Shown here in pieces: positions 1-9,888 of a stretch of 64,000 nucleotides of DNA; position 1 is the first letter of the stretch; every line of letters begins with the position of its first letter. Under the pieces are notes generated by a model. That model was not told the DNA's origin, made no database searches, and worked only from the letters and a program-made list of their open reading frames with translations. A program made the position numbers and the translations under genes. Source of the stretch: Ancylostoma caninum (Eukaryota; Nematoda; Chromadorea; Rhabditida; Ancylostomatidae); the NCBI GenBank assembly GCA_037903475.1, contig JBAJFG010000005.1:1116001-1180000 (forward strand), read 5' to 3'.

Positions 1-139
1 TGGATGTGACACTTCGCAATGAGCGCCGCACTGGCGAATGTGTTTCAAGACCCATTATATCACATACTGTAGAAAAAACCAAACTGCCTACATAGGAATC
101 TGAAAATCTCTGCATGAGTGTCAATTTTTCGAATTTCAG

Positions 140-299
140 GACAACTGCCACTTCACCGAAAACAACACTTGCAACTCCTCCACTACCGCCTATTCAGCTC
201 CCTATGCAAAATCCCGGTTATGTCTACCCACAGCAGTTCATCACTTCAACAACATTCTATCCGTTTCCGTCATTGATGCCTCCGCAGATTCCATTTTGA
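140..299 (+). CDS. 3' terminal exon of an unidentified gene
   Basis: This is the last coding exon of a gene whose body lies left of the window. A good acceptor (GAATTTCAG, ending at 139) is followed by an open frame of about 53 codons to a TGA at 297-299, and a poly(A) signal follows at once. The encoded tail is rich in Pro, Thr, Gln, Phe and Tyr (for example PPLPPIQLPMQNPGYVYPQQ) and has no recognisable domain; such low-complexity ends are common in nuclear and RNA-binding proteins, but no function is claimed. The frame requires the previous exon to end after the second base of a codon. Positions 1-139 were searched for that exon and no convincing donor was found, so they are probably intron. 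Confidence 0.6.
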
Positions 300-310
300 A
301 TGAACTTGTA

Positions 311-316
311 AATAAA
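311..316 (+). terminator. poly(A) signal of the first gene
   Basis: AATAAA lies 12 bases after the stop codon of the terminal exon and is followed by a T-rich stretch. Very short 3' UTRs like this are usual in nematodes. Confidence 0.6.
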
Positions 317-1161
317 ATGTAGTTTTTTTTTTGCTGAAATTGTATTCTAAATAGTGTCTGGAAAATCTCATCAAGCCAGGACCACCTTTATAACAGTCTT
401 GCAGCCTATTCTTCATTTTTCGGACATACGTAGTGACATCGTCTAACATTTACTTTCTGTTGCGGAATTCATGACCACCCCCGAAAAGTTTGCGAACTAA
501 AGTTAGTTCAGACGCTTTTCCCGACGGGACAAAAATAGCTGTCCTCACCACCACTTCCTTCCTTTGAAATTTTGGAGTTCTCGGATAAAATAGACCACAC
601 TTTGTGCCCTACGAGCTTGCCTGAGAAGTGGTCTCTGTCAGACAATAGAACTCCAGAAAGCAGCCAGAAAAAGTATCTCTCAAATCAAGGCTTGAGAATT
701 TCCTTGCTCAAAAGTCTTTTGTCTCATGAAGCAAGGGATGAAAACGGTTGGTGGGATGCAGTGAAATGCAGCAATTCTTGTTTTCACAGAAAGCTAGCTG
801 CTTTTAAACTAGGAGGCGGGGGGTTGGCGCACCCATTCCGAGAACGTTCAGGGACTCTTCCCCCCACAAGTCCACTTCAAGTTTTTTTTTGCTGAAACTT
901 TAGAGAAGTACGTGAGAGGGAATTTGATAATTTGATATTTGGCTGGATATGAATATCGTATCGGTTTCCTACCAAAACCCATTTCTGAGAGTTGAGGTAG
1001 AAAATGAGAGGAAAACCTGGATAGATCCAAATGGATTAGGAACAGCTGTAAACACAAATTTGTGGCGAAATGAGATCTTGACACTTTCCATGTTGAGCTT
1101 GGCGTTGGTCCCAGCACGAAAGCATGGAGGCGGTGCAAACTCCTACTGGAACATTTCGGCT

Positions 1162-1597
1162 TTAAAGGCAGCACTCACGGGAATTTCTTTATTTCTGAAG
1201 GGAGTCGCTTACCCTGCAGCGGGTCGCTGGACAATCACAACAGTAAGTTGAGCACAGTGAATAGCCGCTCACCTGCGGAGGTACTCCGTGAACACATCTG
1301 CCGACAAGGACAAAAAGGCTTCGCCGCACCGGCTAACGCTGTTGACTAGGTGTGCGCATGTGATCTAGCGCGTCTGGTGTGTAGCTGCGTGCCATCTTTC
1401 ATGGTTTCGTGGCGGGACCAATCAGGAACACTTCCGCGCTTTGGACACACAGGAAATACCGCCATCATTTCTTGTGTTTCTCGCGTGTTTTGCGCTACTT
1501 CGTTATTGTGGATGAGTTCACCGTCCCTGAAAACTCCGGTATACTTACCGCTTACTGAAATCTCTTACACAGAAATATCCGCGAGTACTGCCTTTAA
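1162..1597. mobile_element. TTAA-flanked MITE, copy A
   Basis: A 436-bp non-autonomous DNA element. It starts TTAAAGGCAGCACTCACGG and ends with the inverted form (CGCGAGTACTGCCTTTAA), so both ends carry TTAA followed by an inverted repeat of about 20-25 bases. The inside matches, in the same orientation, the element at 5707-6137 over its whole length, with shared stretches such as GGACAAAAAGG, GCCATCATTTC and GATGAGTTCA. It has no coding capacity. TTAA ends suggest a piggyBac-type target preference, but the superfamily is an inference. Confidence 0.8.
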
Positions 1598-1683
1598 ACG
1601 TAGTTTTTTTTTCTTATTTTTGAGAGCCACATGGGACACACGGTTATCAACCATATATGACGCTGCCAACTAATTTGTCCTAG

Positions 1684-1811
1684 TAAAAATGCAAAGTAGA
1701 GAATGAGTGGCCACAATCCGAACGGTTCCAGTTATGCCACCATTTCATCTTCACTCTGCCATACCCCAAACGGTTCGGATTGTGGCCGCTCATTCCCAAC
1801 TTGCATTTTTA
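1684..1811. mobile_element. short hairpin MITE
   Basis: Two arms of about 45 bases form an imperfect inverted repeat around a short loop. The left arm includes GAATGAGTGGCCACAATCCG and the right arm its complement, CGGATTGTGGCCGCTCATTC. The ends read TAAAAATGCAA and TTGCATTTTTA, so a TA target duplication (Tc1/mariner type) is possible. It is about 128 bp and codes for nothing. Confidence 0.7.
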
Positions 1812-2254
1812 TGCGGAGAAATTAGTTGGCTGTGTCATATACATATAGCCACAATTCATCTTGGGAAGAACCGCCATTATCTAGTACTTCACTTATTCGG
1901 CCTAGTGAACCCTTACTTTTTTACTCCATCCGAATCTTGTCGGAGCTTGCTCGAGTGTGCTGATTTTAGACTGAGCAGTGGGCGCATGATCAATGTTCAG
2001 CACGTCAGCTAACCTTTTTATGGAGAGTTCCAGCGAAAAAGAAGTTCCTTTGGACTAGTTGGGGTCTCCATTATGGACTTGTTCATTGACCAGCACATTT
2101 TCAGCTGGTTACAAAGCAGAAATTCAAAGCGTAAGCTTTCGCTGAAGACTTCAACGAACAAAAGAAGAAAATAAATAATGCCAAATTTCACTAAAACATT
2201 TTGATGTTCACACTCGTGGGGATTTCCGTGGGACCTTAGGTTTGCACATCCAAG

Positions 2255-2748
2255 TCACCACTCGTACGACACCCGAGCCCTACACGAGCCTTGGACCCCC
2301 AGACCGGGGAAGTCCAACCCCAGCTCTCTTCCACAAAAACGTTTCCATGGGAAACATCCCCGTAGCGCGGTGGGAGCAGCGCTTGCGTTGCGGCGCGTTC
2401 GAAAGTTAACCTCTCGCGCCGGCGCTACCGTAGCGGCCGCGAATCTAAGCAGCGTGCCCGCCATTTGAAAATTTTCGATCGCGGCTCGGGTGCTTGCTGA
2501 CAGTTCGCCGTTCGGGGTCGCCGGGTTTTTGTGCACGGGTTCTTCTGCCCACTGAAGAAGTCATTTCATCAATACTCGGCCACCGAAGTCGCTCACTCTG
2601 TCCTTCATTCGCATCTCGCTCTTCCAAGGCTCGCGAATCCCTGAGAAGCTAGTGATCCCATCAATTTCAGCGTCCTCCTCGTTAACCCACGGTCTTCATC
2701 GCTAACCCGCTAACACTTACTCCAGTTCACGACCGACGCCTCGTCACG
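2255..2748 (+). promoter_or_regulatory. GC-rich upstream region of cyclin B3
   Basis: Base composition rises sharply here compared with flanking DNA and CpG is frequent. TCTCGCGCC at 2412-2420 resembles an E2F-type site, and the near-palindrome CGCTACCGTAGCG follows at 2423-2435. These would fit a cell-cycle gene, but binding is inferred from sequence only. A likely trans-splice acceptor (CATCAATTTCAG) ends at 2670, leaving a 78-base 5' UTR before the start codon. Confidence 0.4.
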
Positions 2749-5700
2749 ATGATGCTTCGGAGCAGGAACAGTAGTAATGTGAACATCATCAACAACCAGA
2801 AGCCAGGTATGTGCAGGTTTCGAGCACTGTTATGGCTCTGTTTCCTATAACGAGGAGCTGTGAAAATTCATCTCTCATCACATATTCACTTCCAGGAGAA
2901 GTGAAACGCGGCAAGAAGCAGTCCATAGTCGGGGAAGACCCCCTCGAGCCGAAGGCGAAGCGACCTGCGTTCGCTGACCTCAGTCGGGTTAGTGGGCTCT
3001 ATCGATCGCGCTTCACTTGATGACGTTCCGAGCTATATAACACGTAGTAATCTTGCCCGGAAGAGCAGGTGCACTCGGTATTCTGGTCAAGGATTTGCTC
3101 TTCTAGTTTCTGATCCAGTAGGCTATGGGAATGAGATACAGAATCATAAAAGGTGAATCAGGATCGGACTCGCATTCTTCAGAAATCCTAGCATGGACCT
3201 CACCTTAGGAGGGTATTCGATTCGCTGATCACGAAAATCGTAAGTTTATGCGGGGAATGATGTAGGAGAGTGAAATAAAATGCAATCTTCGACAAAGAAA
3301 TCGAAGTAATGGCAGTGCTGTAGTCTGGCTAACGTACGTGGTGTTGCAGTACAAAGTGGCTACGATTTTCATGTTTATGACATTCATAAACCCTTTCATC
3401 AATTAGTGAGGGAATTTCGGAGATTTTCTGAGCAGGAATGCGGGAAAGCGCCTGATCAGACTGCCATTTCCTTGCCAGGCTTGATATTTTCTCTTTGTTT
3501 CTTACTATTACCTCACCACATCCTTACAGAACGTGAATAGGATAGGAAATAAGTGCGATTTTCGTGATCAGCGAATCGAATAACCCCCTAAAGTGAGGTC
3601 CAGGCTAGAATTTCTGAAGAATGCGAGTTCGATCCTGATTCACCTTTTATAATTCTGTGAATGAGATGCTGAGATCTTACTCAACTTGAAGGAAAGTGGT
3701 ATGAGGTAAAGAAAATAGGGATTGTCTTGGATGGTAAACTTTACGTGGGGGAGGGGGTGGAGAAAGGTCATTATAACCCAGAACAATCCGATCTCACATG
3801 AGGCGGCAAGAATTATGAGCGCGGTCCGTTCCATCGATGAAGATAGTTGATGAGATGAGATATTAGAGAAAAAAAACCACCGCGGCAAACTGTTGATTCG
3901 GAGGCGAGCGAGAACGGCAGGCAGTAGGCACAGCTGTAGATTTTGAAATAGGCGATAGATGGGAAATGAATCCGCATTCTACACTGCAAAACGCTTTATT
4001 CCTGGGCAAGGTATTTGTAGGATGGCAGGTCACGCCTACCACAATGCCAGCCGTTTTTTGGAATAAATTTCCTTGTTGGTTCTAACATTAGGATTCATCT
4101 TTTCCCGGAAGCTATTGCAAAGTAATAAACTCCAAGAATTGCTAAGATGTGAACTCTAGCTTGAGTAGCTTGAGCCAGGACCTTAACATTATATGTAGTA
4201 ATTATGTAGGATTTCGACTGTTCAGATGCTTTCCTCGAATTTCATTTTCAGCAATGATGCAGGTTTTTTTTTTGTTCCTTGCAGGAGACTATGTAGGAGC
4301 ACACATTGGTGTTTTATTGGTTTTTGAGGAAAGAGTCTTATATGCTGAAGAGTAGTTCGGTTATGAATCTCTTCTGGAAAAGTCCTAGGAATTGGTCAGT
4401 GGCCGTCCTTGAAGATGAGAATATGCCCTTATTTAGCTGCTTTGATTCTGATGATTTTAGGGGTTTCAGTGATGCTGACTTCTCTTGTCGGACCTAATTT
4501 AGGAGCGATGACAAAACTCACGTTATATAACTCAATACTTACTTATGCACAACTTATGAACAGCTTTCTCTGAGCACACAATATTCTCCAGAAAGTCACT
4601 GTGAAAGATCATTATCAAACAAGTTATTCCGGAACAACCATTGCTTTCCGTTTTGACATCTGCCTCTTCACAGCCATCGAATGAGCCATCGTTTTATTTC
4701 ATTTGCAGTCAGGTTCAAGAAAAATGTGGGAGAAATCCCATCCATATTAATTCTGCTGGCAGAAGAAAAATTTTCCTAAGTGTTAGGTTGTGTTAGGCTC
4801 CGAATCCCCTCAGCTGAGTCTTCTCTTGCTCTCTCTACTCCCCTCACCTCAGACGTGCGGTAGCATGGCGCAAGAATACGAGTGAACACGTTGAGCATTT
4901 GCGTTTAAACGACCTTCCCATAGAACGTGCGGAAGAGGGTCTGTGGGGTTTATTCAAATCTATGCTGAGTCTTTATACTTGTTTAGTTTCAGGCCATTTC
5001 TAATGTTGTCATCGATTCATCGAAGAAGCTTCATCTCACCAAAGATAGCCGTCGCAATGGTCGTCGCTCCAAAACTCAGTCGGAGAACTCGCTGCCCTCT
5101 ATCACAGAAAGCTCCGACAGGTGGGTCCTTTGAGTTGCTCTCATGCATTAGGCGCTCTCGTGCACATCCTTTCTCAGCGAGGAGCTGAAGCCGGCCGTTG
5201 AACCGGATCCATGTCCAGCCTATGATTACGATGCTGAGAGCGGTCCCGATATTGCGAACGTGTCTGAGTTTGCTTTCGATATCTTCAGATACTACAAATC
5301 TCGTGAGGTGGGCCGTAGAAGTTCATATGTGATAGTAAAAGTGTGGCTGCATTAAAGACCTCACAAGATACCATTATATGAGAATCCAACTCTCTCTTCT
5401 ATCAACCTACTAGGTTGCAAGATTATGAAAAGTAATTAAATATTCTTAGTTCAAAAACAGTAGGTCAACCATCCAGCTTTCTGTATACTTATCCATTCTA
5501 TCCTGTGCCTTCTGAGATGTTGAGAAGTAGTGTCTAAATAAGGGCAGCCGTCAATGTACAAATTTCCTCTATGCTGCTCTTTCATTAACAATAAAGTGGA
5601 AATTTTAGAAGCAATTCCATGTTCCTGACTATTTATCTCAGCACCCGAATCTCAGCAAACAAACGCGTGCAGTTCTCGCCGACTGGATGGTTGAGGTATG

Positions 5701-7368
5701 CTGTTTTCAAAGACAGCACTCGCGGAAATTCTCACTTCTGAAATGAGTTGCTTATCATGTAACTGGCCGCTGGACAATCGCAACAATAAGTTGAACACCA
5801 TGAATGGCCGCCTACCTGCGAAAATACTACCGTGGACACGTCTGCGGGCTGAGGACAAAAAGGTTTCGTCGCGCCAGTTAACGCCGTTGGCAGAATGCGC
5901 GCTTGTGGTTTAGCGGGGGCTGGTTTATGAAATTCGTACCATTTGCATGGTTTCGTGGTGGGACCCATCACGGAACACTCGTCCGCGCTGTAGAAACACA
6001 TAAAATACCGCCATCATTTCCTGTGTTTTTCGCGTGTTTCACGCTGCTTCATCGTTGGCGATGAGTTCATCGTCCCTAAAATCCCCGATATATCGCGAAG
6101 TCTCCAATCCAGAAATTTCCGTGAGTGCTGCCTTTAAGGTAAATTTAAGCATATAACCTCGATTAGAATGGTTCCAGATACAAGAGACGTTCGAACTCAA
6201 TCATGAGACACTTTATATGTCAGTCAAAATTGTTGATATGTACCTTTCCAAGACTAAGGGAGTTGTGAAGGACGATTTGCAGTTGTTGGCCAGTGCTGCA
6301 ATTTTCATTGCATGCAAATTCGAGGTTAGTTGACGATCTTCTTGCACTTTCAATTTGAAGTAGCTCTAGTAGTCCTTTTCAATTCTCAACATTTAGGAGC
6401 GCAGCCCTCCTCTTATTGACGACTTCATGTATGTCTGTGAAGAAATGTTCAATCGCGAACAGATGATTCGAATGGAAATGAAAGTGCTTGACACTATAAA
6501 CTACGATATCGGATTCCCTCTCAGTTACCGAAATGTCAGACGTTACGCTCGGGTATGTCACTACATTGTAAACTTTTCTCAGGGCCAATTTCCAGGGGTG
6601 CGGGTTTTGCTACTTGTTTCTTCAGTATACTTTTATGGCATTGGTTCAAAAATGTACACAATGCTCGATATTTCCTATTCAAAAGGCATAGCCGCCTCTC
6701 AGCCAGCGGGATCCTCCGCTAGATATCTAAGAGTGTTAGCTTTTGTTTGAATTGTCCGAATGTAACCGTTGGACTTCGGTTTTTCCTTCATGTTTGTGAC
6801 AAGGACTTGCAATACCTTCCACTTTTGAAGGAGTATTTGTGAGAATGGCAATGCTCTAATACAGGTGACGAAGACCGACATGCCAAAGCTTACGCTAGCC
6901 CGTTATATTCTGGAAACCTCCCTGATGTTCTACGAATTCATCGGCGTGTCGGAGTCGTTGATGGCAGCTGCTGCTATTCTGTTGGCGCTAAAAATGCATG
7001 ACAAAGAAACCACATGGTTTGATATTTGTCACTGGTGCCATTACTTGCAGTAGTTATCGTGCATGTTCAGGACTCCTATTCTACAAAAGTATTCTGGATA
7101 CAAAGCAGAGGACGTTGAGCCGTTGATGTGGGAGTTGAATCATATGTTACACAAGCGCCGAGTGATGTACGATCGACTTGAGACAGTGTTCTCAAAGTAC
7201 AGCCACGAGTATGTTCTAAATTCTAGCTTATGATAGAAGCGTAGCATGTTTTGTTGATAATCTTGGAATTTTAGGGTCTTCTTCTCAGTTGCAGCAATTC
7301 CTCTTCTTCCTGACGTGTACACTCTCGAAAGACCTGTTCAGGCTCCACCATCGTCGTCCCCGAAGTAA
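2749..7368 (+). CDS. cyb-3: cyclin B3 (mitotic cyclin, CYB-3 type)
   Basis: Regulatory partner of Cdk1 driving mitotic and meiotic entry and the metaphase-anaphase step, acting in the nucleus. Exons: 2749-2806, 2896-2987, 4993-5120, 5178-5307, 5642-5695, 6178-6324, 6397-6552, 6865-7016, 7071-7208, 7275-7368, giving 382 aa, close to C. elegans CYB-3. The start MMLRSRN is the first ATG after a likely trans-splice acceptor. Residues 41-49 (KRPAFADLS) match the cyclin-B3 form of the destruction box used by the APC/C. The N-terminal cyclin fold begins near residue 125 and carries TRAVLADWMVE, the cyclin signature; the second cyclin fold follows from about residue 256 (VTKTDMPKLTLARYILE). The protein ends in a Pro/Ser tail. 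Introns 2 and 5 carry transposable elements. Assignment to B3 rather than B1/B2 rests on the destruction-box form and on similarity to CYB-3. Confidence 0.93.
2988..4992 (+). other. cyclin B3 intron 2 (2.0 kb)
   Basis: The longest intron of the gene. It contains a 521-bp fold-back element with a 9-bp target duplication (3138-3658). The remainder (3670-4990) shows no exon, RNA gene or clear repeat. Confidence 0.7.
3138..3658. mobile_element. fold-back element with 9-bp target duplication (MULE-like MITE)
   Basis: The ends are inverted copies of each other over about 105 bases: 3138-3243 against 3553-3658. The left end starts ACAGAATCATAAAAGGTGAA and the right end is its complement with one change (ACAGAATTATAAAAGG). 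The 9 bases GAATGAGAT stand directly outside each end (3129-3137 and 3659-3667), a clean target-site duplication. Long terminal inverted repeats plus a 9-bp duplication are typical of Mutator-like elements. The 310-base centre has no open frame, so this is a non-autonomous copy. Confidence 0.85.
5707..6137. mobile_element. TTAA-type MITE, copy B, filling cyclin B3 intron 5
   Basis: A 431-bp relative of the element at 1162-1597, in the same orientation. Its right end is GTGAGTGCTGCCTTTAA; its left end is TCAAAGACAGCACTCGCGG, so the left TTAA has decayed to TCAA. It begins 11 bases after the exon 5 boundary and ends 40 bases before exon 6, so the 482-bp intron is almost entirely this element. 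Confidence 0.8.
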
Positions 7369-9879
7369 CTTTGCAGGGTAGAATCGATGCTTACCTGTAC
7401 TTAATTTCTTCAGAAATACATAGTGTCCCCTCATTTATTCCGACTAGCTTATATTGTCTATTTAGAGCAAATTGTTACTTGGACGTAGTCCTTCTCAATT
7501 TTCACATAATCTAATCCGCTGTGCTTTCCTAGACGTTTTCTTTCTCATCATTCATTAGCAACCACTACTTATCTACTTTGTTAATATTATTTTTCTGTAT
7601 TTATGACTTGTCCGAGTACTTGCTACTGCTTGCTAAAGAATGGAGATCTCAAGATCTCTAATCGGACATATTTATCACCACTTACAGTATGCTTATCAAA
7701 TGAATGCGGGGAAGCCAAGGATTATGATATCTTCAGTGACCTCTTTCCAGACCTGCCACCAATGCATTAAATTTAGCTTTTTTATTGAATTCAATGGAAT
7801 ATGAATCGAACATGTGGAGATGTAGTGCTTTGTGTTCGAAATTCGAGCAGTGCTGAGCTTTGTGAATTAGCCAATAAAGTGTTCGAAGTAAAATAAATAG
7901 AAGTTATGATGAAGGAGACTTTCACCGGAATGTTTTGCACTGTGTTGGCGGTCAAGTTTTGGAATTGTGGAGTTAGGAAGTTGAGTTGGGGTCATGACAA
8001 GCTTTGAAGGATTGGCCATGTCAGCTTTTCGATATCCCCCCCCCCCTGAGAAACCCCACTTTTTGTGCACCTCGGAATGAAGTCATTCTGTTCATTTTCT
8101 TCGCTAGTACGCGTCATGTGTGTTCTATCCTGGCAGCTGAGTATCTGATTCGAAAATAAGCATGAACAACGCTTCAAAATTCAGATGACGGTAAGTCAGA
8201 GATTGGACTGCGATCCAGGGGAGGTTGTTGTCGGTGTAGGTAAATATTTCCCGTGACGAGCGATTTGGAATTCATCAACTAACTAAATTGTGATGGAGAC
8301 ACTATGTAAGAACCGTACGAATCAGCTCGGTTGCGAAAAGGTGCAGTGAGAGATGTATATACTTTTAAAAGTATAGACAATGGAAGAGTATAGACTACGG
8401 TTGTGTGGAAATTCTTAATTTTCGTTTTTCGACGTGTTGGTTCTTCCAGGCCGTTTGGAGTCAAAGTTCCAATCCAAAGCTCCAAATACCGGGTCTACAA
8501 TTTCTTGTTCCCATATAAACTCAGAGAGATCAGGGAAAAGAGTATGTTCGACTTAAACATCCAGATTTGTGTGATGAATTCACAGAAAATGATGGAACTA
8601 GATATGTACCTTTCATGTCCTATGAGAGCAATTATCTCATCCAGTGAAAAGATGAATTCATGTCCTTATTACTTTTTTTTCTGCAAAACCAGCAAAAAAG
8701 AACAATTACTTAAAAAAAATTGGATCATTCGGGCGATAACAAAGCCGTTGACATGGATTACGGGAAGCCTGCGAAAAAGAAATGATTCAGACTATGTTTA
8801 CGCTGAATTTGCATCGAACAGATGTTACAATTAGCCGAAAATAAAGATTGGACCCGGAAAATGGGCTACGAAGAAAGCACGAGTTGAAACAATTTCCGGT
8901 TTGGGGAGAATTCAAGAAAAAAATCAACTGATGTTACAAATATGTAATTGATTGTACATACAGTCCTTCTCAAAACTTCTTGCCTCACGCTTCACCGCCC
9001 ATCTGAAGTGAACTATCAAGAAAACTAACTAACACTCAAGAAAACGGTGTGCTGCGTATAGAAAGTCTGCCGGCAAAGTCATATACCACCAGAACCAGCT
9101 TAGATTATACCGACTATTATTCACAATAAATATGTGCCCACGAAAACGAAGAACTTTAGTATTTTTAGTTTCGTCTCTGTAGATATCATACCACCTCGTC
9201 AGTTGATTATTTAAGTGTGTATGCTCCCAGTTGCAGCTATCCGTTAAACTTTTCAGGTGAAAGTTGTTAAGACAATCTCCCTGAGTATGGTGTTAGATAA
9301 CTTCTTCACTACTTTTTTATACTTCTGCAAATTTATACACTAGTTCTGCTTGCTTTTTTTCTTAGACCACTTCCCCACAATTGATTAGAGCACTTCCGGC
9401 GTAGGAGTAAACAAATGAATAACAATCTGACCCGACAAAGCGTCTTCGACAACCCGAATCTCACTGGGGTCGCTGAAGACCTAACGTGTTCCGCCGTAGT
9501 AACATTCCAATCCAAAATTTGAATTTCGCTCGCAATTGGTGTAACTGCGCAACGCCTGCGTCCGCCTGGCCACGCCCACTTTTCCGTGCCGGCTTCGACT
9601 TTTTCCTCCGACGGCGGTGTTCGCCATTCGAATTCACGAATGCGATGTTCCGTTGTGCATCTTCATTTCATCTTAATCTTTGATTTCCTATAAGTTTCCC
9701 CGTATTTCGTGTGCTAGTTTCCTCGTTTTGGCGTCACAGCGACCCATTGATGTTGTAGAAGCGTGATTTGTGTTGTGTTATGTATCTTTAATCTGTTGTT
9801 ATGTATCTTCACCCCGTTGCTTTGTCACTAGTGATGAGAAGATGGTCCTCTTGGGTTTCATAGCGTCATTTGTTTTTCA
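7369..9879. other. cyclin B3 3' UTR and spacer before SMC1
   Basis: A poly(A) signal AATAAA is at 7873-7878, about 500 bases after the cyclin stop. Beyond it are a C11 run (8036-8046), a solo MITE end (8959-9010) and a moderately GC-rich stretch (9480-9660) that probably holds the SMC1 promoter. The 143-codon open frame at 8403-8834 is AT-rich and has no domain; it is not called as a gene. Confidence 0.5.
8959..9010. repeat. solo end of a Tc1/mariner-type MITE
   Basis: TACAGTCCTTCTCAAAACTT and the following bases (CTTGCCTCACGCTTCACCGCCC) match the terminal inverted repeat of the complete element at 17035-17182, in the orientation of its right end reversed. No partner end was found within the next several hundred bases, so this looks like a deleted copy. 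Confidence 0.65.
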
Positions 9880-9888
9880 GATCACAAG
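9869..9888 (+). promoter_or_regulatory. likely trans-splice acceptor of SMC1
   Basis: TTTGTTTTTCAG ends at 9880, 8 bases before the SMC1 ATG, with no coding exon upstream. A strong acceptor this close to the start codon is the usual landmark of spliced-leader addition in nematodes. Confidence 0.6.

Larger units (their letters stand above)
317..2669. other. spacer before cyclin B3
   Basis: No gene is supported here. The stretch holds a TTAA-flanked inverted-repeat element (1162-1597), a small hairpin element (1684-1811) and, at its right end, the GC-rich upstream region of the cyclin gene. Open frames in 572-1251 have no splice or codon signals that would make them believable exons. Confidence 0.5.

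Noticed and set aside
8403..8834. 143-codon open frame on the plus strand
   Set aside because: AT-rich, no domain, no suitable splice or trans-splice site, and low-complexity composition (Phe and Lys runs).
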